Position numbers and translations under genes: made by a program. 64,000 nucleotides of DNA from CAZOOW01 sp964581535 (lineage in GTDB: Bacteria > Patescibacteriota > Saccharimonadia > Saccharimonadales > Saccharimonadaceae), in contig CAZOOW010000003.1 in assembly GCA_964581535.1 (NCBI GenBank), positions 1-64,000 on the forward strand. Direction: 5' to 3'. Of this stretch, positions 15,555-24,695 are shown piece after piece (the first letter of the stretch is position 1; every line of letters starts with the position of its first letter). The notes beneath the pieces are model-generated. The model was not told the origin of the DNA and did not search any database. It saw nothing but the letters and a program-made list of their open reading frames with translations.

Positions 15555-17864
15555 ATGAGTAAAAACTTAGTCATCGTCGAGTCACCAGCAAAAGCAAAAA
15601 CAATCGAGAAGTATCTCGGCAAAGATTTTAAAGTTCTCAGTAGTATCGGGCACATCCGATCTATCGTTAAAAAAACACGCTCGGGTAAGCCGCCGATTGA
15701 TATAGATAATGGGTTTGAAGCAACCTACGAAGTCGACCCGGATAAGAAAAAGGTGATTAGCGAGCTGAAAAAAGCCGTCAAAGCGGCCGATACCGTCTGG
15801 CTGGCGACCGACGAAGACCGCGAAGGGGAAGCGATAGCCTGGCACCTTTGTGAGGTTCTGAAGCTGGATCCGAAAAAAACAAACCGTATTGTTTTTCATG
15901 AGATAACGAAAAACGCCATCGAAGCGGCTGTAAAAAATCCTCGAACCGTCGATATGCACCTCGTTCAGGCACAACAGGCGAGACAGATCCTCGACCGTAT
16001 CGTCGGGTTCGAACTCAGTCCTGTCGTATGGCAGAAAGTTCCCGGCGGCAAAAGCGCAGGCAGAGTTCAAAGTCCGGCAGTTCGTCTACTGGTCGAGAGA
16101 GAGCGGGAAATCGAAGCATTTAATACTAGTAGCCAGTTCAAGGTCAGTGCCGTTTTCACTCATGCAGGTGAGGAGTTCAAGGCCGAGCTTTCGGATCGCT
16201 TTGCAACCGTAGATGACGCTCACAAGTTCCTTGAAGGTATACAAGAAGCGAACTTTACCGTTGCTGACACTAACACCACTCCTGGCATCCGTAACCCATC
16301 GGCACCTTTTACAACCAGTACATTGCAACAGGAAGCGAACGCGCGCCTCGGTTTTGGCAGCAAAGCAACTATGTCGAGTGCACAGAAACTTTACCAGGAC
16401 GGAAAAATTACCTATATGCGAACAGATAGCGTCAACCTTTCGAAACAGGCAATCGCGTCCGCAGCTAGCTACATCGAGGATACGTATGGGAAAGAGTATG
16501 TCAAAGTACGCGCCTACAAGACAAAAAACTCCAGCGCACAGGAGGCCCATGAAGCGATTCGCCCCACCGATATCTCTGTAGAGAAGGGAAGCAGTAACGA
16601 ATACGACCAGAAACTTTATGAGCTTATCCGCAAGCGCACACTCGCCAGCCAGATGGCACCCGCAGAGATAGAAAAGACTACCATCACGATACGTATTTCG
16701 ACCGACAGTCGCGTTTTTGAAGCAAAAGGCGAAGTGATAACTTTCCCAGGATTTTTGAGCGCCTATGAGGCGAACAAGAAAGAAGTGGCTATGCTGCCCT
16801 CTCTCGCTGCGAATGACACTCTGAAGGCCGAGTTGATTTCCGCCCGAGAAACATTTTCACGCCCGCCTGCTCGCTACACTGAAGGTAGTTTAGTCAAAAA
16901 ACTCGAAGACCTTGGTATCGGTCGTCCGAGCACCTATGCGACGATAATCGATACGGTTCAGACTCGAGGCTATGTTGAGAAAGGCGAAAGTGAAGGAAGC
17001 GAGCGCGACGTCATTGTACTCACATTGGCTCCAAGTGAACTAACCCAAGTCGTACGCACTATCGAAACTGAAAAAACCGGTTCTGACAGAGGCAAACTTA
17101 TACCAACACCAGCCGGGGAGCTTATCGCGGATTTTTTGACTGAACATTTTGAACCAGTTGTGAACTACGGGTTTACTGCCTCAGTAGAGGAACATTTCGA
17201 TGACATTGCCGAGAACAAACTCGAAAGAAACGTAATGTTACGTGATTTTTATGATCCGTTTCATAAACTGATCGAAAAATCTGGGGATATTGACCGAAGT
17301 AAAGTCGGCAACTCACGTGAGATAGGTATAGATCCGAAAAGTGGTCGTGTTATCAGTGCTCGCTTCGGACGATTTGGTCCGATGCTGCAACTCGGAAACG
17401 CTGACGAAAATGACAAACCAGAATTTGCTCCTATGCCTCAAGGCGCGAAGATAGAAACCGTCACTCTCGAGCAAGCCATCGAAGCATTTAAGTTACCTCG
17501 CATCGTTGGTCAGACTGCGGACGGAAAAGATATAAAAGCCAATATCGGTCGTTTCGGTCCATACATCCAGATTGATAAGCTGTTTGTGAGCATAAAACCC
17601 GAGGACCCGCACACCATTACACTTGAAAAAGCGCTCGAGCTTTACGAAGAAAAACTAAAGAGTGAGGCTGAAAAAAACATCGCAGATTTCGGTGATGGTA
17701 TCAAAGTCTTAAAAGGCCGCTTTGGTCCATATATAACAGATGGCAAAAAGAACGCCAAGATTCCAAAAGACACTGACCCGACGACCATTTCCCATGAACA
17801 AGCAAAAGCACTTCTCGCGAGTGCTCCTGAGAACAAAAAACGTAGTTTTCGACGCAAAAAATAA
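15555..17864 (+). CDS. topA: DNA topoisomerase I
   Basis: Relaxes negative supercoils. 769 residues: N-terminal TOPRIM (VIVESPAKAKTIEKYLG, DEDREGEAIAWHL), type IA core with catalytic Tyr 287 in ITYMRTDS, and GIGRPSTYATII. Instead of zinc ribbons, the C-terminus has three copies of a repeat centred on GRFGP (about residues 612, 660 and 720), as in cyanobacterial and chlamydial enzymes, then a basic tail. No Shine-Dalgarno at the ATG. Downstream after 260 nt lies the sigma4/HARE gene. Confidence 0.97.
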   Translation: MSKNLVIVESPAKAKTIEKYLGKDFKVLSSIGHIRSIVKKTRSGKPPIDIDNGFEATYEVDPDKKKVISELKKAVKAADTVWLATDEDREGEAIAWHLCEVLKLDPKKTNRIVFHEITKNAIEAAVKNPRTVDMHLVQAQQARQILDRIVGFELSPVVWQKVPGGKSAGRVQSPAVRLLVEREREIEAFNTSSQFKVSAVFTHAGEEFKAELSDRFATVDDAHKFLEGIQEANFTVADTNTTPGIRNPSAPFTTSTLQQEANARLGFGSKATMSSAQKLYQDGKITYMRTDSVNLSKQAIASAASYIEDTYGKEYVKVRAYKTKNSSAQEAHEAIRPTDISVEKGSSNEYDQKLYELIRKRTLASQMAPAEIEKTTITIRISTDSRVFEAKGEVITFPGFLSAYEANKKEVAMLPSLAANDTLKAELISARETFSRPPARYTEGSLVKKLEDLGIGRPSTYATIIDTVQTRGYVEKGESEGSERDVIVLTLAPSELTQVVRTIETEKTGSDRGKLIPTPAGELIADFLTEHFEPVVNYGFTASVEEHFDDIAENKLERNVMLRDFYDPFHKLIEKSGDIDRSKVGNSREIGIDPKSGRVISARFGRFGPMLQLGNADENDKPEFAPMPQGAKIETVTLEQAIEAFKLPRIVGQTADGKDIKANIGRFGPYIQIDKLFVSIKPEDPHTITLEKALELYEEKLKSEAEKNIADFGDGIKVLKGRFGPYITDGKKNAKIPKDTDPTTISHEQAKALLASAPENKKRSFRRKK

Positions 17865-18036
17865 CTATTCTTCGCATGAAAGTGCGTATAGCTCCTCTTT
17901 TCAAATCTTAGCAAGCCTTGACGAATTCCGTACTCTACAGCTAGCCTAACCACATTTTTCACAACAAAAAAGTCCTAAACTAGGTCTTACCATAAGCGTC
18001 TAGTATGTGCTATAATAAACTCATTACAGATAGTAT

Positions 18037-18065
18037 TTGACTTTTGTAAAAACAAGTTCTATAAT
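18037..18065 (+). promoter_or_regulatory. Promoter of the sigma4/HARE gene
   Basis: TTGACT, 17-nt spacer, TATAAT. The predicted leader is about 50 nt, with a 6-bp hairpin (CACCGC/GCGGTG) just before the AAAGGATG ribosome site. A second TGCTATAAT box about 50 nt upstream could be a tandem promoter. Confidence 0.8.
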
Positions 18066-18125
18066 AGTCTTAAATCTGCAAGCATACACCGCATATAGCG
18101 GTGAAATAACGTAAAGGATGAATAT

Positions 18126-19166
18126 ATGAGCGACGCGGAAACCGCAACCCCTGATATCAAATCGGTTGTCCAGAACATTCTGGAAAGCATTGATCGTGAA
18201 CGTGAACGTGAAATTATTTCACGTCGCTTCGGGTTGTACGACCGCAAGGAAACACTGGAGCAAATCGGGGAATTGCTTGGCATTACGAGGGAGCGCGTTC
18301 GCCAGCTGGAAAAAGCCATTCTTATTCGCCTCAAGATTGCCGCCGAAGAAGGTCGTTTGGAGCTCGAAGAGGTCGAACGATACCTTGTTCAACATTTGCA
18401 CGAAATGGGCCGTGCTGCTCGCGTCAGTGACCTCACCGAACGAATCATCCCATCAGGCACCGACAGAGACCGCGCACATGTTGCATTCGTATCTGAGCTC
18501 TCGCCGAAAATTTCCGTCCTGAGCGAAAATGACAACTATCATCACGGTGTTGCCCTCAGCGAACATCACAACGAGAAGCAGCTCAAAAGTCGTGTTGATG
18601 AAATAGTTAAAACAGTGAAAGAACACGGACAAGCCCTGAGCGGTTCAGAGTTACATTCGAAAACAGCCTATGAGCACCCTGACCACGCTCGAGCACTTGC
18701 AAGCTTGAGTAAAAACATCGCACACCTGCGAGATCAGTGGGGGCTCGTAAAATGGCCTACCGTCAACCCGAAAAATATTCGCGACAAAATCTATGTGATC
18801 CTGAGCGAACACGGAAAGCCGATGCATTTTTCTGAAATTGCAAACTCGATTAAAGACAGTGATTTCAAGCGTAAAGATGTTACTACTCAGGCCATCCACA
18901 ATGAACTAATCAAAGACAAACGCTTTGTACTGATTGGCCGTGGTATCTACGCGTTGAATGAATGGGGATATAAGAAAGGCACCGTGAGCGACATTATCCG
19001 TGACGTTCTAAAAAAATCAGGTGAGCCACTCCACCGTGACGAAATCGTTAAACGCGTCTTAAAAGACCGCCAGGTAAAAGAAACGACAATCTTGTTGAAT
19101 CTGCAGAGTAAACCGGAATTTAAACGAGTCGCCAAAGCAACCTACACGCTCGCTGAAAGCAAATAG
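18126..19166 (+). CDS. Sigma-70 region 4 / HARE-HTH fusion protein
   Basis: 346 residues. Residues ~10-75 match sigma-70 region 4, with the -35-binding helix-turn-helix TLEQIGELLGITRERVRQLE. There is no region 2 or 3, so it cannot melt promoters alone. The C-terminal half carries two winged-helix HARE-type domains, as in the RNA polymerase delta subunit: about 215-285 (HGKPMHFSEIANSIKDSDF) and 288-345 (SGEPLHRDEIVKRVLKD). A middle linker contains another partly similar segment. It probably acts at RNA polymerase as an accessory specificity or recycling factor (inference). Dedicated promoter, hairpin leader and Shine-Dalgarno suggest regulated expression. Confidence 0.85.
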   Translation: MSDAETATPDIKSVVQNILESIDREREREIISRRFGLYDRKETLEQIGELLGITRERVRQLEKAILIRLKIAAEEGRLELEEVERYLVQHLHEMGRAARVSDLTERIIPSGTDRDRAHVAFVSELSPKISVLSENDNYHHGVALSEHHNEKQLKSRVDEIVKTVKEHGQALSGSELHSKTAYEHPDHARALASLSKNIAHLRDQWGLVKWPTVNPKNIRDKIYVILSEHGKPMHFSEIANSIKDSDFKRKDVTTQAIHNELIKDKRFVLIGRGIYALNEWGYKKGTVSDIIRDVLKKSGEPLHRDEIVKRVLKDRQVKETTILLNLQSKPEFKRVAKATYTLAESK

Positions 19167-19194
19167 CCACCACGTCGCTCCGGCCCCCTGTCAA

Positions 19195-19222
19195 TTGCGT
19201 TAGCAATATGCAATAATAATCT
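19195..19222 (+). promoter_or_regulatory. Leaderless promoter of the VirD4-like ATPase gene
   Basis: TTGCGT, 16-nt spacer, TAATCT, then exactly 6 nt to the ATG, placing the transcript start at the start codon. Confidence 0.65.
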
Positions 19223-19228
19223 CTATAA

Positions 19229-21982
19229 ATGGGCGAAATTATCTCTTGGTTTTTCGGATTACTGCTGCAATGGTACGTGTGGGTACCGGTTGCGGGTGTT
19301 CTGCTGTATCTCGCTTGGCGGAATAACAAGCGTGCCGATGTAGTCGATACGTCCGAGCATGTTATGATCACGCTCGAGATTCCGCGGGCAAATGATAAAA
19401 AAGAGCTGGCTGCGGAACAAATGTTTGCTAGCCTCCACGGAATCCTGCGAGACAAAGCAGAACTCCGAATGAGCGGGGGGCTTCAGGAGCATATCAGTTT
19501 CGAGGTAGCCGCCATAGAAAAGCTGATTCGGTTTTATGTTTGGCTACCAAAGCATCTGCAAAACTTCGTCGAAGGCCAGATATATGCCCAATATCCGACG
19601 GTACAGATTCACACGCTCGACGAGGACTATACGAAGCGTGAATTCAAGCATGATGTAGTTTACACATCAGAATTAACACTTGCTGATAGTGAGTACCTTC
19701 CTATAAAAACATTCCAAAGCTTTGAAGTTGATCCGCTTGCAGGTATCACCGCAACACTTGCAAAGCTCGAAGAAACAGGGGAGGAGGTGTGGATTCAGTT
19801 CTTAGCGCGTCCTATACCCGACAGTTGGCACCGAAAGGCAAGCCAGTATGCGACGCGTATTCGCAGCGGTACAGCAAGTTTTGACTTTTTCAACGGTAGT
19901 GGCAAGTGGTTCCTAACTGCACTTGAAGCCTTGTGGAAACCACCGGAGCAGGGTGCTGCAGGGACTCCTGCAGAACTTTCTGAGCGCGACAAAACACGTA
20001 TTTCCGAGGTAGAAAAAAAATCAACAAAACTTGGCTATCAAGTCAAAATCCGCATGGCGTACCTCGGGAGCAATCAAACTGTCGCCAGACAGCGCATGCA
20101 AGCGCTTGTTGGTACATTCAAACAGTTTAACAGCACGAACCTGAACGGTTTTCGCATGACAAATGCAAGTTTCCGACGTGAAGACCTAGATAAATATCGT
20201 GCACGTTTTTTTATCGATCGCGGCTATATCCTGAACATCGAGGAGCTAGCGAGCGTCTTTCACTTGCCTCATACTAATGTTGAAACTCCGAACATCGTCT
20301 GGGCAAACAACAAAACTGCTGAACCACCAGCAAAACTGCCGGTACTGACGGGCGATGCTGCTCATGACGAACAGATAAGCGTCTTTGGCCTGACGAACTT
20401 CCGCGGTATCAACCACCAGTTTGGTCTGTATCGGTCCGATCGCTCACGTCACGTTTACATCATTGGTCAGACGGGTGCAGGAAAATCCGGCCTTCTCGAG
20501 TTGTTCGCGCTGAGTGACATTTATCATAAACAAGGCTATGCCATCATTGATCCGCACGGAGACTTTGCCGTAGACAATATGCACTTTATCCCGCCCGATC
20601 GAATCGATGATGTCATCTACTTTAACCCCGCTGATACCGCCTATCCTCTCGGGTTCAACCCAATGGAAGTTTATGACCCGAATCAGAAAAATAATATAAG
20701 TAGCGAGATTATCGGCGTCCTCAAACGTATGTTTGGTGACAGTTGGGGTCCGCGTTTGGAATATATTCTTCGCTACACTATCCTTGCGCTGCTTGACCAC
20801 CCAAATACGACGATGCTTGACATCACTCGCATGCTGACAGATAAAAAGTTCCGTAAAGAAGTACTTGCCAACTGCAAAGACACCGTTGTGTTGCAGTTTT
20901 GGAACATCGAGTTCAACAGCTGGAATGAAAAGTTTCAAGCCGAGGCGGTCGCGCCGGTACTCAACAAAGTCGGTGCATTTACCGCCAACCCGATTATCCG
21001 CAACATCATAGGTCAGCCAAAAAGCACCTTCAACATCCGAGAAGTAATGGACGAAGGAAAGATACTTATAGTCAACCTCTCAAAGGGGCTTATCGGCGAG
21101 GACAACGCCGGTATTCTTGGCTCGTTTATCGTCACAAAAATTCAGCTCGCTGCCATGAGCCGTTCTGATATCGAGAGGGTAGAGGACCGTCGACCGTTCT
21201 ATCTGTATGTGGATGAGTTCCAAAACTTTGCAACAGACAGTTTCGCTACTATTCTCTCCGAGGCACGCAAATACGGCCTCAATCTTACCGTAGCCAACCA
21301 ATATATCTCACAGATGCAAGATACCGTGCGAGATGCCGTATTCGGCAACGTTGGGACTATGATTAGCTTCCGAAGCTCAGCTGATGACGCACCGATTCTT
21401 AGCAAGCAGTTCGAGCCACAGTTCGAGCCAAACGACCTCCTCCAGATGCGCAACCGAAGCTTTATTATTAATATGATTATCAAAGGTGAAAAAGCCCCTG
21501 CCTTCAGCGCTACCACGCTTGCGCTTCCGACTTCGCAGGCAAATTATATGCAACATATCGTCGATAGTTCTAGGCGTAAATATGCACGCGAGCGAACTGA
21601 AGTAGAGGCGGAGATACAGGCACTTATGCAGCCGTTCCAGCCTCAACAAAATCAACAGCAGCCAAAACCGCAAAGCAAGACACTTGGCCAGCTTTGGCCA
21701 ACCGATAACGGTGCTAAAAAAGCTAGCACAGAGCAGAGCAGTTCTAGTACCTCTACATCCCCTTCCGGCAGTGCACCGGCCTCACATAGCAGCGTAGAGA
21801 CACCTGCCAACCAACAACCGTCTAAACGGAAGCGATCACGATCTCGCCGCAAAAAGACCGACTCGACACCTTCTCCTGCAAAAGAGCAGGGAAAGTCAGC
21901 TACTTCGCGAAAGCATACCCCCTTAGCTCCCAACAAGACCGCTGATCCGCTTTCCGGTGGTGACGAAATTAAACTACGATAA
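19229..21982 (+). CDS. VirD4/TraG-like type IV secretion DNA-binding ATPase
   Basis: 917 residues. One N-terminal transmembrane helix (about 8-28), a ~350-residue accessory region, then a P-loop ATPase domain: Walker A IGQTGAGKSGLLE (about residue 412) followed by YAIIDPHGDF, Walker B FYLYVDEFQNFATD, then LTVANQYISQM and a C-terminal FEPNDLLQMRNRSF region. This is the coupling-protein/HerA group that pumps DNA or protein through membranes. The final ~130 residues are low complexity, Gln/Ser/Pro-rich with a strongly basic KRKRSRSRRKK patch. No other secretion genes flank it; partners must lie elsewhere. Confidence 0.85.
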   Translation: MGEIISWFFGLLLQWYVWVPVAGVLLYLAWRNNKRADVVDTSEHVMITLEIPRANDKKELAAEQMFASLHGILRDKAELRMSGGLQEHISFEVAAIEKLIRFYVWLPKHLQNFVEGQIYAQYPTVQIHTLDEDYTKREFKHDVVYTSELTLADSEYLPIKTFQSFEVDPLAGITATLAKLEETGEEVWIQFLARPIPDSWHRKASQYATRIRSGTASFDFFNGSGKWFLTALEALWKPPEQGAAGTPAELSERDKTRISEVEKKSTKLGYQVKIRMAYLGSNQTVARQRMQALVGTFKQFNSTNLNGFRMTNASFRREDLDKYRARFFIDRGYILNIEELASVFHLPHTNVETPNIVWANNKTAEPPAKLPVLTGDAAHDEQISVFGLTNFRGINHQFGLYRSDRSRHVYIIGQTGAGKSGLLELFALSDIYHKQGYAIIDPHGDFAVDNMHFIPPDRIDDVIYFNPADTAYPLGFNPMEVYDPNQKNNISSEIIGVLKRMFGDSWGPRLEYILRYTILALLDHPNTTMLDITRMLTDKKFRKEVLANCKDTVVLQFWNIEFNSWNEKFQAEAVAPVLNKVGAFTANPIIRNIIGQPKSTFNIREVMDEGKILIVNLSKGLIGEDNAGILGSFIVTKIQLAAMSRSDIERVEDRRPFYLYVDEFQNFATDSFATILSEARKYGLNLTVANQYISQMQDTVRDAVFGNVGTMISFRSSADDAPILSKQFEPQFEPNDLLQMRNRSFIINMIIKGEKAPAFSATTLALPTSQANYMQHIVDSSRRKYARERTEVEAEIQALMQPFQPQQNQQQPKPQSKTLGQLWPTDNGAKKASTEQSSSSTSTSPSGSAPASHSSVETPANQQPSKRKRSRSRRKKTDSTPSPAKEQGKSATSRKHTPLAPNKTADPLSGGDEIKLR

Positions 21983-22609
21983 TTTTCATAGTTGAGTTAC
22001 TTTATAAGATAAGCATATATGGAACAAATATGGAACGTTTATTTTTCATAATCGATATAGCATCAGTGATTTATTTGTGATATCCGTTGCAAAAATGTAG
22101 AAGCAGCTAGCTCAGAAAAGACGGGCAACAAAGCGCGTGAAATAAATACAAAGCAGTGCTAAAAAGTGAGCGAGCTAAGGAGCGAGTGACGCAACATAAT
22201 GCAGAATCAGGAACAATACTTTACGTCGCACAATATTTCTTTTACGTCATACAAAGAAGTGTCATTAGTTGATTACTTATACCCTCCAAACAGGGGAGTT
22301 TTTCATTATATCCGACTTTTATTGGCTGACGTTGCCTACTGTAGATGTTTAATACTATTTCGTTTTTGTTCTATCGTTATGTATGCCACGAATTATGTTT
22401 GTGCGCATCGCTGCGTGCTAAATGACTTATCCACACATGGTTGTAAATATTTGACTTTTTCACGTTTTGTTTTCACGCCCCCTACTTTTCTCTATTTGAC
22501 AAATGTTTGACTTTCTTACTTCCCTATGTTTTTATATATATTTCTGATTTAAAAAAATTAGAACAAATCTAGAACAGTAAGCAGAGCAGTTCTCCGCTAG
22601 AGCCTACTG
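21983..22609. other. 627-nt intergenic region without a convincing gene
   Basis: The largest gap in the window. It is AT-rich, contains one perfect DnaA box (TTATCCACA at 22427-22435), three ATTTGAC/GTTTGAC repeats between 22450 and 22520, a GAGCGAG-repeat stretch near 22170 and an AGCAGT/ACTGCT hairpin next to the ftsQ end. A 103-codon plus-strand frame here has unprotein-like Cys/Tyr/Phe-rich composition. It sits between two genes pointing towards it (ATPase and ftsQ), so no promoter is required. Confidence 0.5.
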
Positions 22610-23530
22610 CTATTGATAAAATGCTTTGGACTGTACGCGTACATCGAGGTATTTCGGGCTAATACCTTTGGTCGAAACATACTTTACGGCATCAATAATA
22701 TCAGCTGCCTGCCCTGCCGGGTCACGATCTGAATTTGCCTTAATGATGTATGTCTTGCCCTCTAACAGGATGTCCACTTGCCGGGTAGAGTTAGCGGGCA
22801 GTTCAACTGAGGTTACTTTGCCAATCCCGCCCGCGTCGACAAGGCTAACAACGCGACCAATAAATCGTAGCATCTTCGTTGACGCGACTGTTCCTCCGCT
22901 AACTTCGCTGTTACTTTTGTCGACTATGGTTACCTCAGGATCGGGGTATAGGCTGCGTTTAAAGGCAATGCCGGTATCGCTAACGTAATATCTTTCCGAA
23001 GCAATCGACCAAACAGCCACCGGTTTGCGCATCCGTAGTACCGTCTCAGACGTACCTAATGCCTCAGCAGGTAGTATTTTTGCATCAATGATTTCTGGTG
23101 CTTTCGACCGCAGATATTCAGAAAAACGCTTTTCATTAAGAGCAAACGTAAACCGCTCAAACGGATTTTGATCGAGATACGAACGAGTTGCATCCTTATA
23201 TATTCCAAGTTCCTGTTGAGCTACTGTAGGCATATTTTCGACTCGAATGCGGACTATTTCGTTTGAATAATGGCTCAGCACGTACCACATGCCACTGATC
23301 ATCAGAACGACTGCTAGCAAAATCCAAAAAAGTTTGCGTCTGTGTTTCCTTAAATCATGGGTCTGAAGCCGCTCAGAACGTAACTGACCTCGCTGCTCCG
23401 TCGCTGCTCGGACGTCATTATGTGCGCTACCAGTAATCGTTCTACTGCGACGAAATGTGTAGCCGGTTTCAGCTCCGCCTTCACTATGAGCCGAGCGCCG
23501 CACCGGACCTGATGGTTTACTTCTTCTCAT
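22610..23530 (-). CDS. ftsQ: Cell-division protein FtsQ/DivIB
   Basis: 306 residues: a basic ~100-residue cytoplasmic N-terminus, a single transmembrane helix (WILLAVVLMISGMWYVL, about 105-122) and an extracytoplasmic part with a POTRA-like beginning (IVRIRVENMPTVAQQELGIY) and a beta domain. This architecture plus position at the end of the dcw cluster identifies FtsQ/DivIB, the divisome scaffold that binds FtsL/FtsB. The start overlaps the murG end by 14 nt, implying coupled translation. Sequence similarity is weak, as usual for this family. Confidence 0.82.
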   Translation of the reverse strand: MRRSKPSGPVRRSAHSEGGAETGYTFRRSRTITGSAHNDVRAATEQRGQLRSERLQTHDLRKHRRKLFWILLAVVLMISGMWYVLSHYSNEIVRIRVENMPTVAQQELGIYKDATRSYLDQNPFERFTFALNEKRFSEYLRSKAPEIIDAKILPAEALGTSETVLRMRKPVAVWSIASERYYVSDTGIAFKRSLYPDPEVTIVDKSNSEVSGGTVASTKMLRFIGRVVSLVDAGGIGKVTSVELPANSTRQVDILLEGKTYIIKANSDRDPAGQAADIIDAVKYVSTKGISPKYLDVRVQSKAFYQ

Positions 23531-24695
23531 GTTTCAACTTTTGCGAAGAATTTATATACGTTTCTAATATTAAGCCCGCAACCTGCTCTGCTGCATCTGG
23601 TCGAGCAAATGCATGAAAACGTCGTACCATTTCGTTCCTCTCGTCTGATGAAGCTAATAGGTGCTCAATAGTTGGAATAAGTGTTGTAGGTTTTACTACT
23701 TCTTGATCTGTTACTACTACTGCCGCACCTGCTGCCTTATAGACTGCGGCGTTTTTGTTCTGGTCGCCGAGATGATGGGCCGGCACAATTATCGTCGGTT
23801 TTGCAAGTGCCGCTAGTTCCTGAATAAATGTAGCGCTACCCCTAGATATTACGACATCCGCTGCCCCGAGTACATCTACCATATCCTTGTAAACAAACTC
23901 GACTATTTGGTATGCAGGATGGTCTATAGCGGCTGACCTTACGCTATGGAAATGCTTTTTTCCAGTCACATGATAAATGCTTACTCCCTTTTCGACGAGC
24001 TGCGGTGCAGCCATAACTATACCCGTATTGATGCTATGCGCGCCTAAGCCGCCTCCTGTGACGACAATGAGCGGTTTCGCTAAATCCACTACGCCGATTG
24101 CACTTTTTGCCGCTCGCTGCTCAGAAGCACTATAGGGATGAAACCGAGCATCAATTGGCACACCGGTATGAACTGACTTCTCTGTTGGATAGCTGTAGTT
24201 TTCAAGTGGCGCGCCGGTAGCGATTTTGGCTGCGAATTTCGCCAGAAGTGAGTTAGTAAGCCCTGGTCGAGAATCTGAATCATGAATCACAACTGGTACT
24301 CCAAGCATTTTAGCCGCGTATCCCATTGGTAAACAGACGTAGCCGCCTTTAGCAAAAACGACATCCGGTTTGAATTTTCTCAGTAGCCTAAGACTCTGGG
24401 TTAATCCCGTTAGTACACGACTTCCGTCACGTACGTTCCATGCCACCGTCGGAAGATCCATCATCTGGCGCACCAGAGAAGTGTTGTGGTATCTACGAAA
24501 CTTTCCCGCAGTAATAACCTGCACCTCTACCGGTATATCTGCATGCTCCATAATGCCGCGGGCTTGCGATTCGAACGCCCTGTCCGAAACAAACATTACC
24601 TGAAGCTCAGGACTCTGTTTTGCTAATTCATTGATAACGGCGAGAACTGGCGTAACGTGTCCGCCCGATCCCCCGCCGACGCATAGTACCCGCAT
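23517..24695 (-). CDS. murG: Lipid II synthase MurG
   Basis: UDP-GlcNAc:undecaprenyl-pyrophosphoryl-MurNAc-pentapeptide transferase, last cytoplasmic step of lipid II synthesis, on the inner face of the membrane. 392 residues, GT-B fold: N-terminal glycine loop GGGSGGHVTPVLAV, second loop VTGGGLGAHSIN, and the donor-site segment GAADVVISRGSATFIQELAAL. The start at 24695 is required by the glycine loop and preceded by AAGGAAAGGA; this places the first 68 nt inside the end of ftsW. Confidence 0.96.
   Translation of the reverse strand: MRVLCVGGGSGGHVTPVLAVINELAKQSPELQVMFVSDRAFESQARGIMEHADIPVEVQVITAGKFRRYHNTSLVRQMMDLPTVAWNVRDGSRVLTGLTQSLRLLRKFKPDVVFAKGGYVCLPMGYAAKMLGVPVVIHDSDSRPGLTNSLLAKFAAKIATGAPLENYSYPTEKSVHTGVPIDARFHPYSASEQRAAKSAIGVVDLAKPLIVVTGGGLGAHSINTGIVMAAPQLVEKGVSIYHVTGKKHFHSVRSAAIDHPAYQIVEFVYKDMVDVLGAADVVISRGSATFIQELAALAKPTIIVPAHHLGDQNKNAAVYKAAGAAVVVTDQEVVKPTTLIPTIEHLLASSDERNEMVRRFHAFARPDAAEQVAGLILETYINSSQKLKHEKK

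Noticed and set aside
22199..22510. 103-codon plus-strand frame in the large intergenic gap
   Set aside because: Cys/Tyr/Phe-rich, no ribosome site or fitting -10 box, no protein-like pattern; chance frame in AT-rich DNA.
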